Assembly (NCBI RefSeq): GCF_003364115.1 | Contig: NZ_NXLL01000021.1 | Coordinates: forward strand, 1-37,049 | Origin: Helicobacter sp. MIT 00-7814 | GTDB taxonomy: Bacteria; Campylobacterota; Campylobacteria; Campylobacterales; Helicobacteraceae | DNA length: 37,049 nt | Direction of reading: 5' to 3' | Part shown: in pieces, positions 20,093 through 29,270 of the stretch | How positions within the stretch are numbered: position 1 is the stretch's first letter | How the letters are laid out: each line of letters starts with the position of its first letter | Translations under genes and position numbers: made by a program | Notes under the pieces: model-generated | Told to the model about the DNA's origin: nothing | Seen by the model: only the letters and a program-made list of their open reading frames with translations | The model's database searches: none

Positions 20093-22327
20093 TTACAGCC
20101 TCACAAGCTTCGCGCCAAAGCCACCCATATTTGGTGGCGCATCGCTAAAGCTTAGCACCTTTGGGTGTTGTTTAAGAAACTCTGCCACCGCTACGCTTAG
20201 TTTTCCGCCACCGATTCCATGCGTTATTAGCACTTCATCAAAGCCCGCGATAAGCGCATTTGACAAAAATTCCTCCATCATCTCTTGCGCCTCTTCCACG
20301 CGCTTGCCGTGCAAATCAAGGCTAGGACTTGCACCTTTTTGCATTGCACTGTGTTCAAGTGAAAGTTTGATATTTTGAGCGGGCTTTGGCGTTTTGTGAA
20401 TATTTTTTGCCTGCACTTTTACGCGCTTGCCATCTTCTGTCTCAAGCAGCAAATACTTGCTTTCAATCGCGCAAATCCGCCCCCTTGTATTGCCAAATTT
20501 CACAAAATCGCCAATTTTAAGTGGCTCGCTCTTTTGTGGTAGATTCTGCATTTTATGAGCTTCTTTTGTCATCTTTTGTCTAGAATCCTGCAAAGTCCTA
20601 TGCGCGCTATTTAGCGCCTTGTGGATTATCTTATTATCATTTTCTTTCATAACACTTTTTAGCTCATTAAGCGCGCTTTGGTAGGTTTTTTGCAACGCGC
20701 GCTCTTGCTCTTTTAGCGCAGATTCTCGCGCTTGCTCTTGGATTTTAAGCGCTTCAAGTTTAGAATCTAGCTTTGCTAGCTTTTTGTCATATTCCGCGAT
20801 TTTTGCACTCAATTCAAGCTCTAGTGCGCTTGAACGCTCGATTAAATCATTCAAACGCTCCTTATCCGCGCCATAAAATTCCCTTGCCTGCGCGATAATA
20901 TTACTCGGAATCCCATAGCGCAGGGCAGTTTCAAACGCATAGCTTTTACCAATGCTTCCTTGTAAAAAGGCAAATTGTGGGCGGGAATTTTTCTCATCAT
21001 AAAGTGCCGCGATAAGCCCCACATCGCTTCTATGCGCCATTATTGCACTTAGGCGCTTGTGGTGCGTGGTGAGAATAACCCTGCAATCTTTGGTGCTTAA
21101 AAATTCTAGCAAGCTTTTATACAGGCTCGCCGCCTCATCAGAATCCGTGCCTAGCTCGATTTCATCAATGCCGAGCAAAAAGTGATTTTGCTCCAAAATT
21201 TTTGAAAACTTTAGCATTCTGCCCGCAAATGTAGAAATATCGTTTTTGCTATTTTGCGGATCAGAGATGATGGCAAAAATATTCTTAAACGCCACCAGCC
21301 GCGATTTGTGCGCGTTAATCTTACAGGGCAAAAGATACTTTGCTAGCAGACACGCGCTTAGGAGCGATTTTAAAAGCATTGTTTTTCCGCCGGCATTTAC
21401 GCCGGTTATGAGTGTGATTTTTTTCTCAAAACTTATGCTAAGGGGTTTTGGATTTTTCAGCGCAGGGTGACAAAACTCGCTCAAAGTAAGTGAGCCAGAG
21501 GATTCTAGCTTATAGACAAATTCCAAATCATGCGCTCTAGCGAAGTTTAGGCGCGCTTGCAGATGATCAAATTTATCAAACTCTTTGTTTATGAAGCGCA
21601 AAAACAAAAAATGCTTGTTTAAGCGCGCGCTTAACTGCGTGCAAACCTCATAGGTAAGCATTTGCACCTTGTCATTAAGCGCGCTTTGCTTTGCCTTTAG
21701 CTCGCTCACATTTTGAGGCAAAACATAAAAAAATCCAGCACTTGAGCGCGCGATAATATTCCCAGAAAGCGCGTGCTGAAAGCCAGCCTTAAGAAGCAAG
21801 CACTCGTTTTGATTAAAAAGATGGATTTGGGAATCCACAAGATAAGGCGCGAGCTTTTGACTTGATTTTAAGCGCGCAAAGGCGGAATTTATCTCGGTTT
21901 TAATGTTTGCAAGCGCGTGCTTTAGGCTATCAAGTTGCGGATAGATTCCTTCTTTTAATCCCGCTTTTTCATCAAAAATCTCGCTTAGCTCAAGCAAATT
22001 TGGCGGGATTTTAAGAGAATCTATCCAAGCAAAAAGCGCCTTAGATTCCGGCAAAATAGCCTTTTTGAGATAGGAAAAATAGCGCAAAACTTTTACAAAT
22101 TCAAAAATCTCTTCTAAATGCAAAGTGCCAAATTTTTGGATATGTTTTAGCGCGTTTTCAAGGTTATTTAAAGGTGGCGGGGATTTTAACTGCAAAGATT
22201 CTAGCTCTTGAAGAAAGCGCGAGAGACTTTCCCTATCACCTTCAAAGGCAAAGTCTTTTTGCCGCGCAAAAAAAGTGCTAAATCGCGCGATGAAATCTTC
22301 TAAATCCAGCTCTGCTAAAAGTTGCAT
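20093..22327 (-). CDS. mutS2: MutS2 DNA-binding ATPase
   Basis: A 744-residue MutS2. The central ATPase holds Walker A TGVNAGGKTMLLKSLLS near residues 308-325 and Walker B LLGIDEIELGTDSDEA. A long coiled-coil linker follows (about 500-600), then the C-terminal Smr nuclease domain with LDLHGKRVEEAQEMM and ITHGIGGGKLSVAV. MutS2 has been linked to suppression of recombination, oxidative damage repair and, in other bacteria, rescue of collided ribosomes. In Helicobacter, which lacks MutS/MutL mismatch repair, it is the only MutS-like protein. AAGGAAC precedes the start. It is separated from cysE by about 65 bp. Confidence 0.95.
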   Translation of the reverse strand: MQLLAELDLEDFIARFSTFFARQKDFAFEGDRESLSRFLQELESLQLKSPPPLNNLENALKHIQKFGTLHLEEIFEFVKVLRYFSYLKKAILPESKALFAWIDSLKIPPNLLELSEIFDEKAGLKEGIYPQLDSLKHALANIKTEINSAFARLKSSQKLAPYLVDSQIHLFNQNECLLLKAGFQHALSGNIIARSSAGFFYVLPQNVSELKAKQSALNDKVQMLTYEVCTQLSARLNKHFLFLRFINKEFDKFDHLQARLNFARAHDLEFVYKLESSGSLTLSEFCHPALKNPKPLSISFEKKITLITGVNAGGKTMLLKSLLSACLLAKYLLPCKINAHKSRLVAFKNIFAIISDPQNSKNDISTFAGRMLKFSKILEQNHFLLGIDEIELGTDSDEAASLYKSLLEFLSTKDCRVILTTHHKRLSAIMAHRSDVGLIAALYDEKNSRPQFAFLQGSIGKSYAFETALRYGIPSNIIAQAREFYGADKERLNDLIERSSALELELSAKIAEYDKKLAKLDSKLEALKIQEQARESALKEQERALQKTYQSALNELKSVMKENDNKIIHKALNSAHRTLQDSRQKMTKEAHKMQNLPQKSEPLKIGDFVKFGNTRGRICAIESKYLLLETEDGKRVKVQAKNIHKTPKPAQNIKLSLEHSAMQKGASPSLDLHGKRVEEAQEMMEEFLSNALIAGFDEVLITHGIGGGKLSVAVAEFLKQHPKVLSFSDAPPNMGGFGAKLVRL

Positions 22328-22391
22328 TATGTTCCTTTTATTTTAAAAGAATATTTTGCGTCATTATGCGTGCTTGAGATTGCAGAATCTG

Positions 22392-23111
22392 CTAATTATG
22401 AATCGTATGCAAGAAATGCTCATACAGCGTTTTTAGCTCCTCTAACTCTTTGGCGCAAGGCTCATTTTGCAAGCTCGGGGAATTATTTTCAAGAATCTGT
22501 ATACGCTTAAGAATGTATTCAAACAGCACTCTGTCGATATCTGGGAGCTTGTTAAGCGCGCTTGCTTCCTTCGTGCGCCCTTTTGTGATAACACGCGCAG
22601 GGATTCCAACAGCGGTGCATTCTTGCGGCACATCTTTTATCACAACGGAATTTGCGCCAATCTTTGCATTTTGCCCAATCACAATATCCCCCAGCACTTT
22701 CGCGCCAGCGCCTATCACCACGCCATTTTCAATCGTTGGGTGGCGCTTTTTTTTCTCTAAACTCACACCGCCTAAACTCACACCTTGATAAATCGTCACA
22801 TCATCGCCCACGATGGCAGTTTGCCCTATCACCACACCTGTGGCATGATCGATAAAGACGCGCCTGCCGATTTGCGCTTCTGGGTGGATATCGACATTTG
22901 TCAAAAAAATACTTAAGCCGGAAATAAAGCGTCCAAGGCGTTTAAAGCCCCTCACATAAAACCAATGCGCGATTCTATAATGCACCAATGCAATAAGCCC
23001 GGGATAATTAAAAAACAGCTCAAAACTGCTCTGCAACGCAGGATCGCGCGTTTTGATAATCGCAAAATCCTCTCTTATCAAGCCAAAAAGTGAAAGTTTT
23101 TGTGAATCCAT
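22392..23111 (-). CDS. cysE: Serine O-acetyltransferase
   Basis: A 239-residue enzyme that makes O-acetylserine from serine and acetyl-CoA, the first committed step of cysteine synthesis. The N-terminal helical part (FELFFNYPGLIALVHYRIAHW) leads into the left-handed beta helix with hexapeptide repeats IGRRVFIDHATGVVIG, IYQGVSLGG and IGQNAKIGANSVVIKDVP; the catalytic His is in the DHATG loop. A helical tail of about 50 residues follows. Length fits the short epsilonproteobacterial form. It lies between speA and mutS2 on the same strand, with about 30 bp to speA. Confidence 0.94.
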   Translation of the reverse strand: MDSQKLSLFGLIREDFAIIKTRDPALQSSFELFFNYPGLIALVHYRIAHWFYVRGFKRLGRFISGLSIFLTNVDIHPEAQIGRRVFIDHATGVVIGQTAIVGDDVTIYQGVSLGGVSLEKKKRHPTIENGVVIGAGAKVLGDIVIGQNAKIGANSVVIKDVPQECTAVGIPARVITKGRTKEASALNKLPDIDRVLFEYILKRIQILENNSPSLQNEPCAKELEELKTLYEHFLHTIHN

Positions 23112-23144
23112 GCCCTGCCTTTATGCTGTCAAAATACAGCCTAC

Positions 23145-24995
23145 TTATTCCCCTTTTTTGCTAATGGTGCGTAAATAGCCATTTTCACTTAGCATAACAT
23201 ACAAGCGCCCGAGCACCTCTTTTTTCTCCTCAGATTCCAAATCCTGATTTTCCTCGATATACTGCTTCAAGCGACGCTCAATCTCTTTTGTATCATAATC
23301 CAAATCATCAAGCACATCTAAAATCGTCTGCGCCTCTAAAGGCTTGCTAAGCTCATAGCCTTTGTTTAAATCATCATCAAATTCCACGCTAAATTCCGTT
23401 GGGTGAGTGAAAAGATTATGTCGCATACCGAGCACTTCTTGATACGCGCCCACTAAAAAAAAGCCCAAAAAATACTCCTCCTGCGTCACATCGACATCAT
23501 GCAAAAAGAGTGGCTTTTTTGCATCAAAGGCAATCTCTCCATCAGAATCACAAGTAATATCCCACAAACTCGCACTTCTTGTCGGACGGCGATTGAGCCT
23601 ATCTAGCGGCATTACGGGGAAATTTTGCGCTAGTCCCCAATAATCTGGCAAACTCTGAAAAAAGCTACAATTTAGCAAATAGCGCTCTTGGACTTGCTCT
23701 TGGATTCTGATGATTTCATTGTGATTTTTGTGCTTTAAAAGTTTGATGACTTTTTTGATGATGAGATGCACGAGCACTTCGGTATTTGAGCGATCTTGCA
23801 AATCGATATAACCCAAATCAAAAAGCGTGAGTAAAGATTCCATATGATCAAAGCTATCATGCAGATACTCAATCGCGCTTTTTTCGCCTACGCTATTGTA
23901 GAGATCATAAAGCTCCTCGACAAGCGGGGGATTTTTCTCTTTTAGTTTTAGCGCCTTTTCGTCATATTCTTGAGAGAAAAGCTCCAAAACCGGCGCTACC
24001 AAAACCGCGTGATTTGCGGCGATAAAGCGTCCAGATTCTATGAAAATATCTGGCTCTGGCTCTTTTTTGTTTTTTGCAATTTCGCGCAAGGAAAACACCA
24101 CATCACCGCTAAACTCCCCTAGCGTGTAGTTGCAGTTATTTGCGCCTTCATGTTGCGTATATTCCACCGCAAGCCCACCGCCGATATTGACACTTTTTAG
24201 ATTTTTCGCGCCCTTTTTTCTTAGCTCCGCATAGATATTCCCAGCCTCGCGCAGAGCTTTTTTGAGCGGTGAAATATCGCTCATTTGACTTCCGATATGA
24301 AAGTGAATCATCGTAAATTTATGTAGCAGATTCTCTTTTTTTAGCATTTCAATTGCCTGCAAAAGCTCCGTACTTGTGAGCCCAAATTTTGAGTTTATCC
24401 CGCCACTTTTTGCCCACATACCAATGCCTGTGCTGTGCAGGCGGATTCTAAGCCCGATATTTGGGTAAGGCTCGCCCATCTCTTTTGCCACTTCGATGAT
24501 GGTTTCAAGCTCGTTGAGCCCCTCAATTGTGAGCGTGATATCATGCTTCATGTTTGCCGCGATGAAGCCTAGGCTTATCATTTCTTTGTCTTTAAAACCA
24601 TTTACGGTGATGGGCGTGTTTTTGTTGGTATAAGCCATGGCTAAAATAAGCTCTGGCTTGCTTCCAGCCTCTAGTCCGTAGCATAAATCCTTGCTTTGCT
24701 CAACGAGGGAAAGCACAAAGTTTGGCATTTGATTGACTTTAAGCGGGAAAACCGCCTTAAAATCCCCATGGTAGGAATACTCCTTGATAGCTTTTTGAAA
24801 GGCGCAAAAAAGCGTGTCAATTTGCTTTTTGATTAAATGTGGGAATCTTAGCAGTAGCGGACCGCGGTAGCCATTATCGCGGATTTCTTGCACGATGTCA
24901 ATCAACGCTGGCTTGGTTTTGTAGTTGATTTTTACGCAACCTTCATCGATGATAAAATTCCCATTACTCCAAAAATTAATGCCATAATCCACCAT
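23145..24995 (-). CDS. speA: Biosynthetic arginine decarboxylase
   Basis: A 616-residue fold-III, PLP-dependent enzyme that converts arginine to agmatine, the start of polyamine synthesis. The PLP lysine lies in AVFPLKVNQM near residue 84; other signatures are FHIGSQMSDISP, VNIGGGLAVEYT and IFIESGRFIAANHAV. It has the family's long C-terminal half with PDYWGLAQNFPVMPLDRLN. I prefer ATG at 24995, with AAAGG 8 bases upstream, over the GTG two codons earlier. It marks the last clearly chromosomal housekeeping gene before the AT-rich accessory region. Confidence 0.95.
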   Translation of the reverse strand: MVDYGINFWSNGNFIIDEGCVKINYKTKPALIDIVQEIRDNGYRGPLLLRFPHLIKKQIDTLFCAFQKAIKEYSYHGDFKAVFPLKVNQMPNFVLSLVEQSKDLCYGLEAGSKPELILAMAYTNKNTPITVNGFKDKEMISLGFIAANMKHDITLTIEGLNELETIIEVAKEMGEPYPNIGLRIRLHSTGIGMWAKSGGINSKFGLTSTELLQAIEMLKKENLLHKFTMIHFHIGSQMSDISPLKKALREAGNIYAELRKKGAKNLKSVNIGGGLAVEYTQHEGANNCNYTLGEFSGDVVFSLREIAKNKKEPEPDIFIESGRFIAANHAVLVAPVLELFSQEYDEKALKLKEKNPPLVEELYDLYNSVGEKSAIEYLHDSFDHMESLLTLFDLGYIDLQDRSNTEVLVHLIIKKVIKLLKHKNHNEIIRIQEQVQERYLLNCSFFQSLPDYWGLAQNFPVMPLDRLNRRPTRSASLWDITCDSDGEIAFDAKKPLFLHDVDVTQEEYFLGFFLVGAYQEVLGMRHNLFTHPTEFSVEFDDDLNKGYELSKPLEAQTILDVLDDLDYDTKEIERRLKQYIEENQDLESEEKKEVLGRLYVMLSENGYLRTISKKGE

Positions 24996-25099
24996 AATCA
25001 CGCCTTTTGTTGATTTCGCTTCACTCAGCCAAAATAAGGGGATAATTATACATTGAGAATCTTAAAGTTTTAGAGAATCTTTGAAGCTAAGGCTGGATT

Positions 25100-26395
25100 T
25101 TAATAGTTATCTAAAACCCATGCATAATCTTCATCTTTTACTTTTGATTCAAATCCCTTAAGCTTTTCCTGGATCTTGTCTTTACCCAAGATAATTTCAT
25201 TATTTTTATTTGCCTTATAAAGTATGAGAGTAGCTTTTTTATCTTTGCCATTACTACTTTCATCCTCTGGAATGTCAATATCCACTCCATATTTATGCAA
25301 TATCACTTTATCGAGTAAGACTTTGAAAGTGATGTAGCGAGTGAGGTAAATTCCTGAACCATCTTCATCGCTATCCATTTCTAAAGTGAAATAATTATCT
25401 TTTTGCGCTAGAGTAAAGATGCCTGCATAACATAAGCTATCTAAAAGTGTAGAAGAATCACTATTAAATATAGTTTTACAAGAAAGAGTTTTATTGGAAG
25501 TTTTGTCAGTTGGGTAAGTTGTGACAATTGGATAAGTTTTAGAATTTATATTAATTTCATCAAGTGTAATAGATCCAATGTATTTATATTGTTCTAATGA
25601 TTTTTCAGCCATATCAGCAAATTGTGCTGGAGTATAAGAAGGAATGCTCATCTTTTGAGGCTGTGTAATCCTACTATTTAATAAAGCTTGACGGATGGTA
25701 TCATCGCCCACACTATCTTCAATCTTAGTTAGTATTTGGATGAAATTATCTTTTGTTAATACTAACTGATTTTTCTTATCTGCTTTATACAGATCAAGGA
25801 TTTTTATTGTTTTATAATAATCACTACTATCTTTTTGCCTAATGCGGTATTGATGTAATACTACCTTATCATCTAACATTTCAAGGACTATATAAGCATC
25901 AAGTCTTTGTCCAATACTAATATCTCTATTTATAGTAATAAAATTGCCTTTGTTTTTTGTGATATAAAAGCCTGTATTGAGACATAAAGTATCTAAAAGA
26001 GTAGTATTTGGGTTTTTAAATATACTTAGGCATTGATAATATTTTTCATTTGTACTAACCATAGCTATAGGGATAGAATAAATTTGAGAATCTAGTTTTC
26101 TTTCCTCATAACGAATTTTTATTTTTTTGCTTAAAAAGCCAAGCTTTTTTTGAGTGTTTTCTAAGGCTCTTTTTGCCATGATGCTAAACTCTTTGGCTGT
26201 GTAAACACTTTGAGCGTTTGTATCATCATACCCATCATCATGCTCACCTTCATCACCATAATAAAAGCTATCATCAGTAAAAATATCTTGCGTAGTATTA
26301 GAGTTTTGTTTTGCTTGCTCCTCCCCAGTATCAGCCTTAGCATAAGAGCTAAACATAAAGCCTAGTAGTGTTAAGATGATAAGTAGTTTTTTCAT
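25100..26395 (-). CDS. Secreted protein made of two internal repeats, function unknown
   Basis: A 431-residue protein with a signal peptide (residues 1-21, ending YAKA) and an acidic stretch (about 40-62). The rest is two diverged copies of one domain of about 170 residues, near 68-240 and 258-428. Shared landmarks are TTLLDTLCLNTGF / STLLDSLCYAGIF, LDDKVVLHQY / LDKVILHKY and LYKADKKNQLVLTKDNF / LYKANKNNEIILGKDK. Each copy has a pair of cysteines (CLS...LC, CKT...LC), probably forming a disulfide in the periplasm. AAGGAG precedes the start. The gene follows the next entry by 9 bp, so both are likely one operon. I do not recognise the family. Confidence 0.75.
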   Translation of the reverse strand: MKKLLIILTLLGFMFSSYAKADTGEEQAKQNSNTTQDIFTDDSFYYGDEGEHDDGYDDTNAQSVYTAKEFSIMAKRALENTQKKLGFLSKKIKIRYEERKLDSQIYSIPIAMVSTNEKYYQCLSIFKNPNTTLLDTLCLNTGFYITKNKGNFITINRDISIGQRLDAYIVLEMLDDKVVLHQYRIRQKDSSDYYKTIKILDLYKADKKNQLVLTKDNFIQILTKIEDSVGDDTIRQALLNSRITQPQKMSIPSYTPAQFADMAEKSLEQYKYIGSITLDEININSKTYPIVTTYPTDKTSNKTLSCKTIFNSDSSTLLDSLCYAGIFTLAQKDNYFTLEMDSDEDGSGIYLTRYITFKVLLDKVILHKYGVDIDIPEDESSNGKDKKATLILYKANKNNEIILGKDKIQEKLKGFESKVKDEDYAWVLDNY

Positions 26396-26404
26396 TGTTT
26401 CTCC

Positions 26405-27007
26405 TTATTTTTGTATCAATTTTCCTGTTTTATCTATTAGGTTGTCTTTGGCTGCTTTGTCGATGATTTTATCCAATAATAGAAATTGTCGATCTGAATT
26501 GATAAGTTCGTAATACTCTTTAGAATTTGGTGCAAATATTTCATCAAAGATATATTTATACTTAGGATTATCATAGATGAAATCTGTGATTTTTCGGATA
26601 TATTTTAAATATACAATTTCCAATGTTTCTAGCATAGCTTCATTATAATCTGCGGAATTAACAACACCCTCTTCTGCACGCAATTTGTTCCAACTATTAT
26701 TCTCTTCTCCAAGCTTTATTCGCCTATCCTCAGGCATTTGTTTGCCTATTTTTTCAAATTCCTTTTTATCCTGAGTATCAAGTCTTGCTAAAACGATGTG
26801 ATAATAACTTGAATAAAAATTATCCTCTATAGCAACACCTTGTTGTGCATCTTTAGACATGCATAAATAAACCACTTCAATTGTTTCCTCTGCATTTCTG
26901 CAATCAACGCTACTTGGCTCTATATACTCTTGTTCGAGCATTTCATCATAACTTAAAGCCTGAAGCGATACAAAACTAAAGGCTGCAATCATCAGTAGTT
27001 TTTTCAT
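26405..27007 (-). CDS. Secreted protein, function unknown
   Basis: A 200-residue protein with a signal peptide (about residues 1-18, MKKLLMIAAFSFVSLQAL). The mature part is mainly helical and charged, with two cysteines (Cys36, Cys49) about 13 residues apart, probably a disulfide (VDCRNAEETIEVVYLC). That spacing loosely recalls the LprI-type lysozyme inhibitor fold, but the resemblance is too weak to call. AAGGAG precedes the start, and the 431-residue secreted protein gene follows after 9 bp. The two probably act together in the periplasm. Confidence 0.7.
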   Translation of the reverse strand: MKKLLMIAAFSFVSLQALSYDEMLEQEYIEPSSVDCRNAEETIEVVYLCMSKDAQQGVAIEDNFYSSYYHIVLARLDTQDKKEFEKIGKQMPEDRRIKLGEENNSWNKLRAEEGVVNSADYNEAMLETLEIVYLKYIRKITDFIYDNPKYKYIFDEIFAPNSKEYYELINSDRQFLLLDKIIDKAAKDNLIDKTGKLIQK

Positions 27008-27040
27008 TTTTTCTCCTTTATGGTTAGATTTCTTGTTTTT

Positions 27041-27181
27041 TTACTCTTTATTTGCAAAATCTTTAAATATTTTACTATCTCTTATTCTTTCATATTCGAT
27101 ATATCTTATACCGGAAGTTTTAGTAATTGCTTCGCACTTTTCTTTATCTATTTTATTGTTGTCGGCTATGGTATGAAGTTT
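27041..27181 (-). pseudogene. Possible 3' remnant of a decayed gene
   Basis: Directly upstream of the 200-residue secreted protein gene, a 46-codon stretch without any ATG start reads as protein-like sequence (for example EKCEAITKTSGIRYIEYERI), ends in a stop at 27041 and is bounded upstream by a stop. In the adjacent frame just upstream, VCFWNDKNFIP reads on, as if one base change had broken a longer gene. AT-rich DNA can produce such frames by chance, so this is tentative. Confidence 0.3.
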
Positions 27182-27241
27182 TTATCATTCCAAAAACACA
27201 CGGAACTTAATTTTACTCGTTGTAGGAAAATTCAAGGTGGG

Positions 27242-27627
27242 GAAAATTAAATTTTAGAATGTTTCAATGTGTTATTATTTGTGTTTTAAAAGTTAGTATT
27301 TTCAACAAAAAGTGGTCGGAGTAGCGTCTACCAAATAAAATCCTAAACAATCAGTATATGCTAAAACAAGATATATCTCTGAGCTTGTTTGTTACCGTTT
27401 TTGTTACCATTTTTGAAGGCTAGGATTTTAAAGGATCTATTTTCGCCGACTGAGTATTGTAACAAAATTTTGAATAGTTTTTCAACCGATCAACAAACGA
27501 TGTATTTTTAAGAGATTTTGGAATTTTGAAACCCAAAGGGAAAATATAAGCAAATTCCACAAAAAGACTTATATTTTTTCAACAAGCAATCTAAGCAAGG
27601 AGTTTTTTATGCTCCTTTTTAGATTTA
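27242..27627. other. Gene-poor AT-rich gap
   Basis: About 390 bp in which I see no gene. It contains a direct repetition of GTTACC within GTTTGTTACCGTTTTTGTTACC, and an AAGGAG-N9-CTCCTT hairpin at 27598-27618 followed by T on the plus strand. On the minus strand the same place reads AAAAAGGAGCATAAAA, identical to the ribosome binding region of the ribbon-helix-helix gene at 30767, as if a gene once started here. This gap probably lies near the chromosome/island boundary. Confidence 0.4.
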
Positions 27628-28149
27628 TTATGCTCCTATTGACATTGGCAATAGAATTTCTTCCAAAGAACGCCAAGGAGTGTTATTTTCGCGCGCGAGC
27701 CATTTGTTTTCAAGAGTAAAAACATATTCGTAATACTCATAAAAATCGTTGGGATCTTCCACGCTATTCGTATGGCTATAGAAGTTTTTGTTATGAATGG
27801 GTGAAATCTTTTGACTTTCATTGTGCATGTCTAGGCAATATGAAAATATCGTTTCATACCTAAAAAAGCAACTTTGAAGCACATGAATTGCTTCTGGCTC
27901 CCATTCTGTAACATTCTCTCCATACTTTGCATGGAACGCCTGAACAATAACCTCTAAATCATGCTTAGGGCGCAAATTACTTCTAATGCTAACAATGTTT
28001 CCAAGCCCTATCAGCTCTTTGACATCATCGCGTGTTTTGAATTCACGAAGTAAATTTGCCCCTAGACCTTCAAAATATCCATCGCAATCGATAACGATAG
28101 CTTCAAAGATATTTTTTTGTGTTTCAAGATAAATTATTGCTGGTGTCAT
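27628..28149 (-). CDS. Phage/plasmid-type protein resembling the 'WDGYPEG' family
   Basis: A 173-residue cytoplasmic protein. Its first part, AIVIDCDGYFEGLGANLL followed by a DDVKELIGLGNIVSI segment, closely follows the layout of a widespread but uncharacterised phage and plasmid family whose members typically read IYCHWDGYPEGVG, then KVxELIxLGDxSSL. Here the HW pair is replaced by DC. The rest (EPEAIHVLQ, YYEYVFTLENKWLAR) fits the C-terminal strand of the same family. RBS is AAAGGAG. It is the last gene of a run of three behind leader copy 1. The family likeness is from memory and the function is unknown. Confidence 0.65.
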   Translation of the reverse strand: MTPAIIYLETQKNIFEAIVIDCDGYFEGLGANLLREFKTRDDVKELIGLGNIVSIRSNLRPKHDLEVIVQAFHAKYGENVTEWEPEAIHVLQSCFFRYETIFSYCLDMHNESQKISPIHNKNFYSHTNSVEDPNDFYEYYEYVFTLENKWLARENNTPWRSLEEILLPMSIGA

Positions 28150-28175
28150 TGTTTCTCCTTTCGTTTGTTTAATTT

Positions 28176-28484
28176 TTAGTTAAAAGGCGCATACAAGCTT
28201 TTAAGAACGCTATTGCGTGAAAGCTTGTCTTTCATGGTGGGGTATCCCATCACAAAATCCGCTACAGAATATGCCAAATGTCTAAGACCAGCATTTTCCG
28301 TTTGAGCAGAACGCCAATTACTTCCTATTAAGCCAAGAGCTGTGAGAACTTTACTTTGGGCTTGAAAATATTGCCTATTTGCAGTCAAATTTTCTTGAGG
28401 ATCTTCAATCCTTGCCCAATTTAGCTTCTCTAATTCTCTCAACGCCTCTTCGAGCCTATTCCATTGATTAGCTTTTATTTTCAT
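28176..28484 (-). CDS. Small helical protein, function unknown
   Basis: A 102-residue, mostly helical, charged protein without signal peptide or membrane segment. AAGGAGGAAAGC lies just before the ATG, a strong ribosome binding site. It sits between the 254-residue protein (18 bp upstream) and the 173-residue protein (26 bp downstream), so the three are likely co-transcribed from leader copy 1. Visible features are an N-terminal amphipathic helix rich in E, L and R and the central segment GLIGSNWRSAQTENAGLRHL. I do not recognise a family. Confidence 0.65.
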   Translation of the reverse strand: MKIKANQWNRLEEALRELEKLNWARIEDPQENLTANRQYFQAQSKVLTALGLIGSNWRSAQTENAGLRHLAYSVADFVMGYPTMKDKLSRNSVLKSLYAPFN

Positions 28485-28502
28485 GCTTTCCTCCTTATAC
28501 TC

Positions 28503-29267
28503 TTATTGCATAGCATCTAGAAATACTTTTCTGCCATGCTCATACACAAAGTTCAGCAAGACTTTTAACCCATCAATGTCTTTTTGAGTTGGTTCTGCCA
28601 ACACAAAAGCCTTGTCTGTCGATTCAATTTCCTTGAAGTTTGGAACAAAATGCCATTGTGTGCCTTCATAAGTTACAAGAACAAATCTTTTCAAGAGCTG
28701 TTCTAGTCCTTTTTCTTTAGCAAAGCGTTCTGCTGCATTGCGCATAGAATCAAGATCTGCATATAATGTGTTTACAGACATATTGCCTACAACATACTCC
28801 CCAAATGTGCGATCGTTTTTATGCCAAAGTTCTATATCTTCATAAAGAAGTGTCCCTTTGTCAAAAAATCTATCGGCAACATCATAAGACATCAGCGCAT
28901 AATGGCACTGAGCGCGTTCATATTCACAAGAACCTTGAACACCGTTCATTACAAGAGTTGCAAATGCAACAAATACGCCAGCATCACTATAATATGGCTC
29001 ATCATCGCTTGCTTCAAACTCATAGTCATTCACAAACTCAGCTTCTTGGATTTTATAGCCTTCGCCTAAAATCCTTTTACCATACTTAAGATTGATGGTG
29101 TCTTTGCCAGAAGAGTCCTTACTAAGCACGAATTTAAAATCCTTGCTTCCTATTGCAAACTCAACTAACTCACGCACATATTCATCAGAGTTCATTTCTC
29201 TAACAAATACTCTTGCTTGCTTCATCATGCTTGTCTTACTTCCACTAAAATATACTGCTGATTCCAT
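28503..29267 (-). CDS. Island protein, function unknown, first gene after leader copy 1
   Basis: A 254-residue soluble protein with no signal peptide or membrane segment. Aromatic and acidic residues are frequent, and the middle (EYERAQCHYALMSYDVADRF) is likely helical. No catalytic motif is evident. The ATG follows AAGGAGGACACA, the conserved end of the 174-bp leader repeat, so expression should be under that leader. Two further small genes follow closely. The family is not recognised. Confidence 0.65.
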   Translation of the reverse strand: MESAVYFSGSKTSMMKQARVFVREMNSDEYVRELVEFAIGSKDFKFVLSKDSSGKDTINLKYGKRILGEGYKIQEAEFVNDYEFEASDDEPYYSDAGVFVAFATLVMNGVQGSCEYERAQCHYALMSYDVADRFFDKGTLLYEDIELWHKNDRTFGEYVVGNMSVNTLYADLDSMRNAAERFAKEKGLEQLLKRFVLVTYEGTQWHFVPNFKEIESTDKAFVLAEPTQKDIDGLKVLLNFVYEHGRKVFLDAMQ

Positions 29268-29270
29268 TGT

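Noticed and set aside
27020-27250. Plus-strand open frame beside the secreted protein gene
   Set aside because: It has no ribosome binding site, is low-complexity and hydrophobic from AT-rich DNA, and the other strand shows more protein-like sequence.
27308-27332. tRNA 3' end-like sequence (TGGTCGGAGTAGCG on the plus strand)
   Set aside because: No T-arm, anticodon arm or complete acceptor stem can be drawn around it, so I do not call a tRNA fragment or att site.
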